Assembly: GCA_028289345.1 (NCBI GenBank)
Contig: JANQQL010000010.1
Coordinates: 124,001-188,000, forward strand
DNA from: Planctomycetota bacterium
GTDB lineage: Bacteria > Planctomycetota > B15-G4 > SIAN01
DNA: 64,000 nt
Direction of reading: 5' to 3'
Shown here: in pieces, positions 34,475-43,473 of the stretch
Position numbering within the stretch: position 1 is the stretch's first letter
Layout: every line of letters starts with the position of its first letter
Program-made: the position numbers and the translations under genes
The notes under the pieces: model-generated
Seen by the model: only the letters and a program-made list of their open reading frames with translations
Databases searched by the model: none
What the model was told of the DNA's origin: nothing

Positions 34475-36597
34475 AAACCGCCGCGATCACTCTCGTCGCC
34501 GCTCTCTTCCTCACAGAGACGAGCAGCGCGTGGCAACAGTGGAAAGAGCTCGGCCCCGCCCCCATCAGCAATGGGGAGTACACGGGACGGATCTCGGCCA
34601 TCACCTGCAGCCCGACCGACCCCGATGTGTACTACGTGGGCGGCGCCGATGGCGGAGTGTGGAAGACCACCGATGGAGGATCCACCTGGACGCCCCTGAC
34701 CGACCAGCTGCCGACCACGTCGATCGGCTCGCTGGCTCTCGACCCGAACGACGAACAGGTGGTGTACGCGGGGACCGGAGAACCCAACTACGCCAATCAC
34801 AGCCGCTACGGGCTGGGGATCTACAAGTCCACCAACGGCGGAGCGACTTGGCAACACTTGGCGAGGCAAACTTTCGGCGGACGCTGCGTTTCCAAGATCG
34901 TCGTGAGTCCTTCCAACTCGCAGCTCGTGTATGCCTCCATCACTCGTGCCGGAGGGTTTCCCGAACTCGCGGCCGCGAAGGGACATCCCGGCGCGGAAGG
35001 CCCCCTCGGGGTATTCCAATCCCTCGACGGCGGTCACTCCTGGACTCCCCTCACCAATGGTCTGCCGGCTCTCTCTGCTTCCGATCTGGTGATGTGTCCC
35101 ACGAACTCCCTGACGCTTTACGCGGCGATCGGCCGAATCTTCGGAGATCCTGGCAATGGGGTGTACAAGACCACCGATGGTGGCGCCTCTTGGTCGAAGC
35201 TCGCCGGCGGACTTCCCACCACCAATGTGGGACGCATTGCGGTCGCCATCGCACCGAGCAATGCCAATCGACTGTACGCCTTCATCACCGAGGAGTCGGA
35301 CGCCAACGGAGGCTCCGCCTCGACTCTCGGCGCCTATCGAAGCAATAACGCCGGAACGACCTGGACCTCGCTTCCGCTCGGGAACATCCAATCCTCGTTT
35401 GGCTGGTACCTCTGCGTCGCGAGTGTAGACCCCACCGAACCCGACACCGCATTCTTCGGTGGGCAAGTCATGTCGCGCACGGTCAATTCTGGCTTCTCGT
35501 TCCAGAACGCGACTCCTCCTCACGTCGACATTCATGCTCTCGATTGGGACGCCTCGGGGCGACTGTTGTCGGGAGACGACGGTGGATTGCATCGCAGCAC
35601 CAATCTCGGCAACTCGTGGGAGTCCCTCAATGATGGACTCGGACTCATTCAGTTCTACGCGGGAATCTCTCTCCATCCGCAAAAGCGAGCGTTCCTGATC
35701 GGCGGAACTCAAGACAACGGTTCCAACCGACGCACCTCGAATTCTCTCGAGTGGACCCAAGTGTTCGGTGCGGATGGCGGCTGGACCCAGGTCGATCCCT
35801 CCAATCCCGATCGCCTGTTCGTCGAGTTCCAGGGCACGGGCAACTTGTTCCGCTCGGAGAACGGAGGCGACTCGTTCTTCAGCTCGTCGTCGGGAATCGC
35901 CAGTTTCGATCGCAACTGTTTCTTGCCTCCGTACCTGATCGACCCGAGCAACCCTCAGCGAATGCTCTACGGAACCCAGCGAATCTATGAGTCCCTCAAC
36001 GGGGGACTTTCCTGGAGCGTGAAGAGCGGAGATCTCAGCAATGGAAGCGGTGCCATTCGCGCTCTGGCCATGGCTCCCAGCGATCCTTCCGTCGTCTATG
36101 CAGCCACCAACGATGGCAATGTCTTGGTATCCCAAGACGGAGGAGCGGTGTTCGACGTGATCCTCACCGATCACCCGGGTTGGCCGCGAGTCACTCGCGA
36201 ACTCTGCGTCGACCCCCTCGATGCGAGCACGATGTATCTCGCCACCGCGGCCTACGAAACGACCCAGATCCGGGTCACCCACGACTTCGGACAAACCTGG
36301 ACTCCCCTGGACGACAACTTCCCGGACTTGCCAGTGAACGTCCTCGCCGTCGATTCCACCTCTCAACCAAACAGCCTCTATGCCGGCTCCGATGCCGGGG
36401 TCTTCCGCTCCAAGGACGGCGGATCCACCTGGCACAGGTACGGCGAAGGTTTGCCGAGAGCCCCGATCATCGACCTGGTCCTCGACTTGCCCCGTTTGCG
36501 AATGGTCGCGGCCACCCAAGGTCGAGGGGCCTGGAGCGTCCCCATCAGCCTCGAAATCAAAGAGGACCGCAAACAAACGTTCCCTCCCACGCGGTGA
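34471..36597 (+). CDS. Secreted BNR/sortilin-like propeller protein
   Basis: 708 residues. The start overlaps the preceding stop, with GGAGGAAGG just upstream, and begins a signal peptide ending near TSSAW. BNR repeats are abundant (GVWKTTDGGSTW, GIYKSTNGGATW, GVYKTTDGGASW, GVFRSKDGGSTW), enough for one or two propellers covering the entire mature protein. It is related in style to the larger sortilin-type protein at 28586-31885 but lacks that protein's C-terminal extension. No catalytic residues can be assigned; it is probably a surface or secreted binding protein. Confidence 0.85.
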   Translation: MKTAAITLVAALFLTETSSAWQQWKELGPAPISNGEYTGRISAITCSPTDPDVYYVGGADGGVWKTTDGGSTWTPLTDQLPTTSIGSLALDPNDEQVVYAGTGEPNYANHSRYGLGIYKSTNGGATWQHLARQTFGGRCVSKIVVSPSNSQLVYASITRAGGFPELAAAKGHPGAEGPLGVFQSLDGGHSWTPLTNGLPALSASDLVMCPTNSLTLYAAIGRIFGDPGNGVYKTTDGGASWSKLAGGLPTTNVGRIAVAIAPSNANRLYAFITEESDANGGSASTLGAYRSNNAGTTWTSLPLGNIQSSFGWYLCVASVDPTEPDTAFFGGQVMSRTVNSGFSFQNATPPHVDIHALDWDASGRLLSGDDGGLHRSTNLGNSWESLNDGLGLIQFYAGISLHPQKRAFLIGGTQDNGSNRRTSNSLEWTQVFGADGGWTQVDPSNPDRLFVEFQGTGNLFRSENGGDSFFSSSSGIASFDRNCFLPPYLIDPSNPQRMLYGTQRIYESLNGGLSWSVKSGDLSNGSGAIRALAMAPSDPSVVYAATNDGNVLVSQDGGAVFDVILTDHPGWPRVTRELCVDPLDASTMYLATAAYETTQIRVTHDFGQTWTPLDDNFPDLPVNVLAVDSTSQPNSLYAGSDAGVFRSKDGGSTWHRYGEGLPRAPIIDLVLDLPRLRMVAATQGRGAWSVPISLEIKEDRKQTFPPTR

Positions 36598-36682
36598 CCC
36601 AACCTCAACTTCGTCGTCGCCGATTCTTCGGCAACGGGCTGCCCCATGACGAGTCTCCGCGACTGCAAGAGTCGATCAGCGG

Positions 36683-38128
36683 CTAGTTCCGAGCTGAAGT
36701 CGACTCGGTCAGCAGAGGGAGGGCAACAAGTTCGGCCGCGAGGAACTCGGCGGCGATCTGTCGGCCTTGAGAGTTCCAGTGGGTGTCGTAGGGGTAATAG
36801 GGAATCTCGCCCACTCGCACCGCCTCGGTGAATGGCTCGGTCAGGCTGATGACATCGAGTCCGGCAGATTCGGCCAGCGTTCGGAACGCGGTTTCGACAT
36901 TCCCTCGATCGCGAATCTGCTGATCCCGCACCGCCATCCACTCCGAGGAACTCGCGGATGTCGTGAACGGTGCGAGCACGTGGGATTTCATCGGAATGAA
37001 AACGGTCACGGGCTTCACGCCGTGTCGATCACACAGGTCGCGGAAATCGGCCAGAATGGTTCCCAGGCGACTCCAAGACTCCTCTTTCCGCAGAGCCTCG
37101 ACGGGAGTCTCCTCTGCCTGGAACCAGAACAGCATTTCGCGATCCCCCTCGTTGCTCGGCACGATCGCCAGCGGCGGCGCGTCCTCCGCTTGGGAGTGCC
37201 GCTTCGGGTTGGCCAGGCCAACAGCCACGAAGCACGATTTCGCCCAAGCGAGGAACCGCTGGGCGGCGTTTGCCGCCAAGAGCTCGTGCCGCGGATAGAG
37301 ACCAGTTTCCTGCCAGCGGGTGTAGCGCTTCATGTCCAGCATGTCGTTGCCTTCGTAGAAGCAGAAGGCCGCAACTTCTGGTTGATCCCGAATCACGAAA
37401 CGACGAACCACCTCAAGGTACTGGTCTGGCCCGTATCCGGAAATGGAATAGCTACGGACGTTCCAGCCGGAGCATCGCTCGAGCCGGGATGCAATCAGGT
37501 CCTTCGGAGTCATCCCGATCTCGCCGTGGGAGTCCGCGACAAGGGCCAGGTGCAATGGGAGTGTCGAGCTTCCCACTCGAAAGCCATCGGCATTGTAGTG
37601 CGCTTCGTAGCTCCTCGCGGGCACCTCCTCCTTGGCGAATCGAGCAAGGTCGCCACGAAACACTCCCCTCACCCGCGACCACGGTTTCCGCCGATATCCG
37701 AGTTTGTCGTCGTCCTGGAACCGAGTTCGCACCGCGTAATAGAAATTCGATTCTGACCAGGAGTCAGGAACCAGTCCGCCAAACACCTCAAAGAAGCCGA
37801 AGCAAACCACGGTCACAATCATCGAGGTGGCGGTTGCAAGGACCAGGCCGCTGAGTAAGTGCGGGCGCTTTCGCCCAATGAACAGCGCCATCACCAACAG
37901 GAGACCGTCGAAACTCCACAGCACCGCTCGGGAACGAACGGACTCCAACCGTCCATCCAGGAGGACAAAGCGTTCGACGGTCCACTGGTTGAGGAGCAAG
38001 GCCCCCAAGACCAGGATGCCCGCAGCCACCGAAGAGAGAGTTCGGCGGGACCCTCTCCGAGAGAGGCCCGCGGGGAACAAGCCACCTCCCCTTGGAGAAC
38101 GCGATCTTTTCCCCGCAGACCCAGTCAT
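36683..38128 (-). CDS. AlgJ/AlgX-like SGNH membrane protein
   Basis: 481 residues. A basic N-terminus is followed by three hydrophobic segments within the first 125 residues, then a soluble domain outside the membrane. The SGNH-type nucleophile block reads LALVADSHGEIGM and the Asp-His pair is in YDTHWNSQGRQIAAEFL near the C-terminus, the arrangement of AlgX/AlgJ-like acetyltransferases and acetylhydrolases. Unlike the gene at 4947-6029, no MBOAT gene lies beside it. The ATG has AAGGAGA 8 bases upstream. It may add or remove acyl groups on an envelope glycan; the substrate is unknown. Confidence 0.78.
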   Translation of the reverse strand: MTGSAGKRSRSPRGGGLFPAGLSRRGSRRTLSSVAAGILVLGALLLNQWTVERFVLLDGRLESVRSRAVLWSFDGLLLVMALFIGRKRPHLLSGLVLATATSMIVTVVCFGFFEVFGGLVPDSWSESNFYYAVRTRFQDDDKLGYRRKPWSRVRGVFRGDLARFAKEEVPARSYEAHYNADGFRVGSSTLPLHLALVADSHGEIGMTPKDLIASRLERCSGWNVRSYSISGYGPDQYLEVVRRFVIRDQPEVAAFCFYEGNDMLDMKRYTRWQETGLYPRHELLAANAAQRFLAWAKSCFVAVGLANPKRHSQAEDAPPLAIVPSNEGDREMLFWFQAEETPVEALRKEESWSRLGTILADFRDLCDRHGVKPVTVFIPMKSHVLAPFTTSASSSEWMAVRDQQIRDRGNVETAFRTLAESAGLDVISLTEPFTEAVRVGEIPYYPYDTHWNSQGRQIAAEFLAAELVALPLLTESTSARN

Positions 38129-38315
38129 TCGACAGTCTCCTTCGCTGACCCTGATCGAGGGAGAAGGAGCGGAATGAACGGTGTTCCATTAATGGAAAAC
38201 TGAGATTTCTCGAAACCGGGGTGACTGCAGATTCCGGTCCATGCTCGGATGCCGCGAGAGTCCCCCTCGGCCACAAAGAAACTCGGCGGTGGCGCGATGC
38301 ATGCAAAGGGATCCC

Positions 38316-41183
38316 ATGACCCCAGGCGTTCACAACGAGCGCACCGTACAATCTTCTGACATGCCCTCCTCTCCCGACCCTTCGCCGTCTCGTGATGCCC
38401 AGCTGCAAAGCCTGGTGTTCCAGTGTTTGGATCGGTTCGAAACCGAGGGTGACGCCGCCATCGAAGCGGTTTGCGCGGAACATCCCTCCGAGGCACCGGC
38501 GATCCGCCAGCGCATCCAGGCGCTCCGAGACATCGGCATGCTCGGCGGGCAGGCGTCCTCCCCCGATTTCGAGGAACAGATCCCGTCCCATATCGGCAAG
38601 TATCGAATCGTCCGCAAACTGGGAACCGGGGGGATGGGCATCGTCTTCGAAGCGGAGCAAGACCAGCCCAAACGCTCGGTGGCTCTCAAAGTGGTTCGCT
38701 CCCCGTTCCTCAATCCCGACGCTTTTCGGCGCTTCCACCGCGAAACCCACCTACTGGGCCTGTTGCAGCACAGCGGAATCGCGGCCATCTACGAAGCGGG
38801 CCAAGCAGAAGTCGCCCCTTCCCAGGTCCCGTACTTCGCCATGGAGCTGGTTCGCGGCGAGTCGCTCGATCGCTTCGTGAGTGACCACGAACTCGGAATC
38901 GAGGATCGCTTGCGGTTGGTCGCCAGGATCTGCGATGCCGTCCATCACGCCCATCAGAAGGGCGTCATCCATCGCGACCTGAAGCCAAGCAACATTTCCA
39001 TCGACAGTCACGGCCAGCCGAAGATTCTCGACTTCGGACTGGCACGTGCCATCGACCCTCAGGTCCAGCTCTCCAGCATGCACACCGATGTCGGGCAGGT
39101 CTTGGGAACTTTGCCGTACATGAGCCCGGAGCAAGCCAGCGGAGATGACCAAGATCTCGACGTCCGGACTGATGTCTACTCGATCGGTGTCATCCTCTAC
39201 GAACTGCTGGCCGGCAGTCATCCGTGTGTGGTTACCGGACGCGCGCTTCCGGAAGCGCTCCGCATCATTCAGGAACAAGAGCCCGCCCGTCTCGGCACCG
39301 TCCACCGCGACCTGCGGGGCGATATCGAGACAATCGTTTCCAAGTGCCTCGAGAAAGAGCGAGAGAGGCGATACCCCTCTGCCTCCGAGCTCGGCGCCGA
39401 CCTCCGCCGCTTCCTCCACCGCGAACCGATCGAAGCGCGAAGCCCTTCCTCGGCCTACCAGATCAAACGATTCGTCCAACGCCATCGTGGCTTGGTCGCC
39501 GGACTGGTGACCGCGTTCCTCCTGCTGCTTGCTGGGGCGACCACCTCGACCATCGCACTTCTCAAAGCCCTGGAAGCGAATCGCCAGACCGAGCGCGCAC
39601 GCGAGCAAGAAGCGGCGCAACGGGAAGCCGCTCAGACCGCTCAGAGACTGGCCGAAGAAGCTCGCGCCGCCGAGACGAGTCAGCGTCAACAGGCCGAACG
39701 ACAAGCCGCCATCAAAGGCGAAGTTCTCGGCATTCTTTCCACCATGCTTGCCGCGCCCGATCCCTGGTCGTCAGAGACTCCGATTGATCGGGAGCTGAGA
39801 GTCTTGGATGTGTTCGACGATCTGGCGCGCAGTTTCGACGAGCGATCTTTGAATCCAGAGGTAGAACTTGAGTGCCGAAAGGTCTTGGCAGGCACGTTCC
39901 GCAACCTTGGCGACCTCGAGCGGGCCGAAGCGCAATTCGAGCGAATCCAAAGCCTGTTTCCCTCGCATTCACCGCGAGAAGACGTTCTCGCAGTGAACGC
40001 GGAGCTCGCCGCGCTGCGACACGACCAGGGCCGCTATCAAGCGGCGGTGGACCTTCTTGAGGCCTGCGTGACGGAACGCCGGAAAGACCCTCGGCTCGCA
40101 GAGGACTTGGCAAAGGACCTAAACGATCTGGCACTCGCATCCCAAGCACTGGGAGATCACGAGCGGGCCAAGACCCTCTACAAAGAAGCGATCCAGGCGA
40201 GTCGAGCTCCCACCTCCAGCCTTTACGAGGACGTCCCCACCCACAATCTCGGGGTCGCCCTCCGCGACGAAGGAGAGCTCTCACTCGCCCAGGAGTTGTT
40301 GGAGCGAGCACTCGCCCTCCGCGCCGAACGATGGGGAGACGATCACGTACGCACTCTGACGACCCTGGGAGCCCTCGCAGTCCTTCATCAGTACCGAGGC
40401 GACTTGCCTCAGGCACTCGAGATCCAGACTCGCCTGCTCGATTCCAGCCATCGAGTTTTCGGAAGCGATCACTACCAGACGATCACGAATCGAGTGAACT
40501 TCGCCATGATGCTCAGTCTTGCGGGCGATCTGGCAGGCGCACAACAACAGCTGCGACAGATCGAGATGATTTCGGGCGTTCGTGAACGGTATCCACTGCA
40601 ATCCATTCGCGTGCAAACAACTCTGTCCGCTCTCTTGGTCGAACAAGGCGCGTTGGCACAGGCGGTGGATCGGGCCGAGCGAGCCATGGAGGCGGCTCAG
40701 AATCATTGCGAACCCGGCCAGGAGCTCTGGGCGGGCGCTCGGGCGACTCTCGGGAGAGCCTACGCCGCGCAAGGAAGCCTTGCTTCCGCGATTCCTGTCC
40801 TGGAGAAGGCCGGCAACGAACTGGCCGCGTTCTATGGGGAGGGAGCGCTGCAGACGATCGACTCGCGGTGTCGACTCATGGACTGCTACTTGCGAGTGGG
40901 AGATTCGGAGTCGGCGGTGGACCTTGGCGAGCAACTCCTCCCCTGGGAAGACGTGATCCCGGAGGGCAGCTGGCTACGGATTCGCCTTCACCAAGGCCTT
41001 GGTCAGGGTTACCGAGACATCGATCTCCCCGAGGACGCGGAGCTTCACCTCACCCAGGCCTTCGAGATCAGTCAAAGCGTCGGCCGCGAGGACCTGACTC
41101 GGGAGCTCGCGCAAGAACTCGCTCGCGTTCATGAAGAACTCGGCAACTGGAACGAAGCGGAGCGATTTCGCGCCATTCGCTGA
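38316..41183 (+). CDS. Transmembrane Ser/Thr protein kinase with C-terminal TPR domain
   Basis: 955 residues. The kinase domain runs from about residue 95 to 365: glycine loop LGTGGMG (102-108), Lys in VALK (125), catalytic HRDLKPSN (219-226), DFG (239-241) and GTLPYMSPEQ. A hydrophobic segment near 391-416 anchors it. A Gln/Glu/Ala-rich coiled coil follows, then TPR repeats of the kinesin-light-chain type to the end. The N-terminal 80 residues carry a planctomycetal helical lead-in (LQSLVFQCLDRFETEG). All key residues are present, so it should be active, with the TPR domain across the membrane. The ATG at 38316 has an AAAGGG box; an ATG at 38361 is an alternative. Unlike the other kinases here, no sigma gene is adjacent. 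Confidence 0.9.
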   Translation: MTPGVHNERTVQSSDMPSSPDPSPSRDAQLQSLVFQCLDRFETEGDAAIEAVCAEHPSEAPAIRQRIQALRDIGMLGGQASSPDFEEQIPSHIGKYRIVRKLGTGGMGIVFEAEQDQPKRSVALKVVRSPFLNPDAFRRFHRETHLLGLLQHSGIAAIYEAGQAEVAPSQVPYFAMELVRGESLDRFVSDHELGIEDRLRLVARICDAVHHAHQKGVIHRDLKPSNISIDSHGQPKILDFGLARAIDPQVQLSSMHTDVGQVLGTLPYMSPEQASGDDQDLDVRTDVYSIGVILYELLAGSHPCVVTGRALPEALRIIQEQEPARLGTVHRDLRGDIETIVSKCLEKERERRYPSASELGADLRRFLHREPIEARSPSSAYQIKRFVQRHRGLVAGLVTAFLLLLAGATTSTIALLKALEANRQTERAREQEAAQREAAQTAQRLAEEARAAETSQRQQAERQAAIKGEVLGILSTMLAAPDPWSSETPIDRELRVLDVFDDLARSFDERSLNPEVELECRKVLAGTFRNLGDLERAEAQFERIQSLFPSHSPREDVLAVNAELAALRHDQGRYQAAVDLLEACVTERRKDPRLAEDLAKDLNDLALASQALGDHERAKTLYKEAIQASRAPTSSLYEDVPTHNLGVALRDEGELSLAQELLERALALRAERWGDDHVRTLTTLGALAVLHQYRGDLPQALEIQTRLLDSSHRVFGSDHYQTITNRVNFAMMLSLAGDLAGAQQQLRQIEMISGVRERYPLQSIRVQTTLSALLVEQGALAQAVDRAERAMEAAQNHCEPGQELWAGARATLGRAYAAQGSLASAIPVLEKAGNELAAFYGEGALQTIDSRCRLMDCYLRVGDSESAVDLGEQLLPWEDVIPEGSWLRIRLHQGLGQGYRDIDLPEDAELHLTQAFEISQSVGREDLTRELAQELARVHEELGNWNEAERFRAIR

Positions 41184-41207
41184 CACCTCACAATTTTCGG
41201 TGAGGTG
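41184..41207. terminator. Hairpin directly after the kinase stop codon
   Basis: A perfect 8-bp inverted repeat (CACCTCAC at 41184-41191 and GTGAGGTG at 41200-41207) with an 8-base loop begins at the first base after the TGA. There is no T-run after it, so it is a candidate rather than a textbook intrinsic terminator. Confidence 0.45.
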
Positions 41208-41508
41208 GAAACCGCTCGATTGTGCGGCTTTTGGACCGCCACCAACGTTCGAGAGACCGTGTCTGCGTGCGCGGGAATTTCCGCCATCGCTTGTCGAAAC
41301 ACATTCCCTCTCAGTTCGAGATCCCTGTCACCAGACTGTGCTTCGTAGTGGTGCCCATGAGAATCCGTTCGGACAACGTTTGGCTTCCTTGCCGAGTCCG
41401 CCGCGGCCACAAAACCGAAGCATCGCTCAGATGGATCCGCGGAGAAGCAAAGAGATGAGTACACTTGCTCGCGGGAAGATTGAATTGAAGGAGTGAATGG
41501 AGATCAAG
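41208..41508. other. Intergenic region, no gene seen
   Basis: About 300 bases between the kinase hairpin and the glycosidase-like gene. No coding frame was supported. The end carries the ribosome binding site region (GAAGGAG, then GGAG) of the next gene. Confidence 0.35.
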
Positions 41509-43473
41509 ATGCTTCGCTTCCACGCTTTGTGGATCAGCGGCATGAGTTTGTTTGCAGCGTCGCCAGACGCCCCTGTCGAGCCCACCGTTTCTGTGCAACC
41601 GTCGGCTCCCAAAGTTTGGGAGCTGGTGGAGATCTGCATACAAACGGGAGTTCGAGACGGCACCGGAATGCCCCTTCGGGAGAGCACCCTTGGCCCGTTC
41701 AATCCTTGGGCGGATTGGCGCCTTCTGGTGCGACTCACTGGGCCCTCGGGTCAGACCCTGGAAGTCCCTGGGTTTTACGCAGGGGACGGACAAGGAGGGG
41801 AAGAAGGGGATTCGTGGAAGGTCCGTTTCCGGGTCGACGAAGTCGGGACTTGGGTCGCCGGCTTCGAGTTTCAGTACGGTCCGTCGTTGAACGCGGAACT
41901 TCCCTCGGTCGTGGGCGCCCCGATTCTGCCTGCCGATGGCCATGTCCTTGCGTTCGTCGCTCAAGCCCGCGACCCGGAGGCTCCCGGGTTCGTCAAGTGG
42001 GGCCTTCTGGAATCGGTTGGCGCGCCGTACCTGAAGTTTCGTGACGGCCCCTACTTCCTTCTGGGGGGCACCAACAGTCCAGAGAACCTCTTCGGATTCC
42101 GTGGTTTCGACGGTCCGCTCGGCAACAAGGTCTACTCCGCCCATCAGATCCACTGGAACCAAGGGGATCCCGACTGGGTCGGTGAGGGTGGAGGACGGCG
42201 GGGGCGCCGATTGATCGGTGCGCTGAACTACTTGGCATCGAAGAAAGTCAACTCGGTGTACTTTCTCCCGATGAACCTTGGGGGAGACGGAGAAGACACA
42301 TTCCCGTTCATCATTCCCACCGGGGGCAACGTCGCCAACCGACACTACGACATCAGCAAGGCCGAGCAGTGGCATATTGTAATGAATCACGCGACCAATC
42401 TCGGGATCGCTCTGAACTTGGTACTCGCGGAAGAGGAGCAAGACAACTACACGTGGCTCGATGACAACGGAGCGGCAGACCTCGGAGACTTCGGAACCAC
42501 GCGACGCTTGTTCTACAAGAACATGATCGCCATGCACGGGCACAATCTCGCGCTCACCTGGATCCTCTGCGAAGAGAACAGCCCATCCGGAAAGAACCCG
42601 CCCATTGCCGGGTTCGAGTACGACAACGATCAACTATCCGACATGGCCACCTTCCTCTCGCTGACCGACCCGTTCCGTCACCCGATCACCGTGCACACGG
42701 ATTTGGACGACCTGTGCTTGTACCAGGAGCTCGTGGAGCACCCAAGCTGGGAGCCGCTGACTCCCCCGCAATGGCTCGCCGTGACCTCCCACCAGGTCTC
42801 CCAGCGCTACCAGGGAACCCCCGTCAATCACATTTCCTCGTTCTTAGAAGAGGCGCGGCAAGTGTTTGCCACTGCCACTCCTCCCCGTGTCGCGGCTCTA
42901 CACGTGGATGAGGTGTTCTCCCCCGATTTGACCACCAGCAACGCCACCGTCTATCGGAAGGAGAACATTTGGGACACGTACTTGAACGGCGCAGGTCTGG
43001 CCACGTACCTCGGCGGAGGTCGAGACGTCAGCGAGGAGGACTTCACTCGGTATGACGAGGCTTGGGATTTCCTTTGGTATGCCCGCAAACTCCTCAACGA
43101 CATGCCCGTCGAAACGATGCACCCACGCCGCGATTTGATTCTTCAAGACTTCAACCACCCCACTTTTGGGGATGCCGAGTGCCTGACCGACTTGGGAGAG
43201 TGCTACGTGGTGTACTTTCCCGAAGCCACCTCTGACCCGGGGGTCCTCGACTTGCGAGGCCCCGACGTCAGACCGCGCTTCGAGTTCTGGTGGTACGACC
43301 CATCCACGGGACAAGCCGCCGGCCCCTCCCCCACCGCGTTCGACAATCCCGGGCTCTGGCAGATTCCTCCGCCGCCCGGTGACCCGAGCGAAGACTGGGT
43401 CTTGGTCGTGGACGCGCGCAACCTGGGAACGGCTCAATCAGGTGGCGGCGCCTCTTCACCCTGCGGTGAATGA
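41509..43473 (+). CDS. Secreted DUF5060-type glycoside hydrolase-like protein
   Basis: 654 residues. The ATG at 41509 has GGAG six bases upstream and starts a signal peptide (LRFHALWISGMSLFAAS); an ATG 12 bases earlier is possible. An N-terminal Ig-like domain with VRFRVDEVGTWVAGFEFQYG matches DUF5060. The central domain looks like a TIM barrel of the DUF4038/apiosidase type (YFLLGGTNSPENL, LNYLASKKVNSVYFLPMNL, then ALTWILCEENSP with a likely catalytic Glu). The C-terminal part is a beta domain. It should cleave a plant- or algal-type polysaccharide, but the substrate is unknown. Its stop lies inside the 3' end of the convergent sigma-54 activator gene, an overlap of 40 bases. Confidence 0.75.
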   Translation: MLRFHALWISGMSLFAASPDAPVEPTVSVQPSAPKVWELVEICIQTGVRDGTGMPLRESTLGPFNPWADWRLLVRLTGPSGQTLEVPGFYAGDGQGGEEGDSWKVRFRVDEVGTWVAGFEFQYGPSLNAELPSVVGAPILPADGHVLAFVAQARDPEAPGFVKWGLLESVGAPYLKFRDGPYFLLGGTNSPENLFGFRGFDGPLGNKVYSAHQIHWNQGDPDWVGEGGGRRGRRLIGALNYLASKKVNSVYFLPMNLGGDGEDTFPFIIPTGGNVANRHYDISKAEQWHIVMNHATNLGIALNLVLAEEEQDNYTWLDDNGAADLGDFGTTRRLFYKNMIAMHGHNLALTWILCEENSPSGKNPPIAGFEYDNDQLSDMATFLSLTDPFRHPITVHTDLDDLCLYQELVEHPSWEPLTPPQWLAVTSHQVSQRYQGTPVNHISSFLEEARQVFATATPPRVAALHVDEVFSPDLTTSNATVYRKENIWDTYLNGAGLATYLGGGRDVSEEDFTRYDEAWDFLWYARKLLNDMPVETMHPRRDLILQDFNHPTFGDAECLTDLGECYVVYFPEATSDPGVLDLRGPDVRPRFEFWWYDPSTGQAAGPSPTAFDNPGLWQIPPPPGDPSEDWVLVVDARNLGTAQSGGGASSPCGE

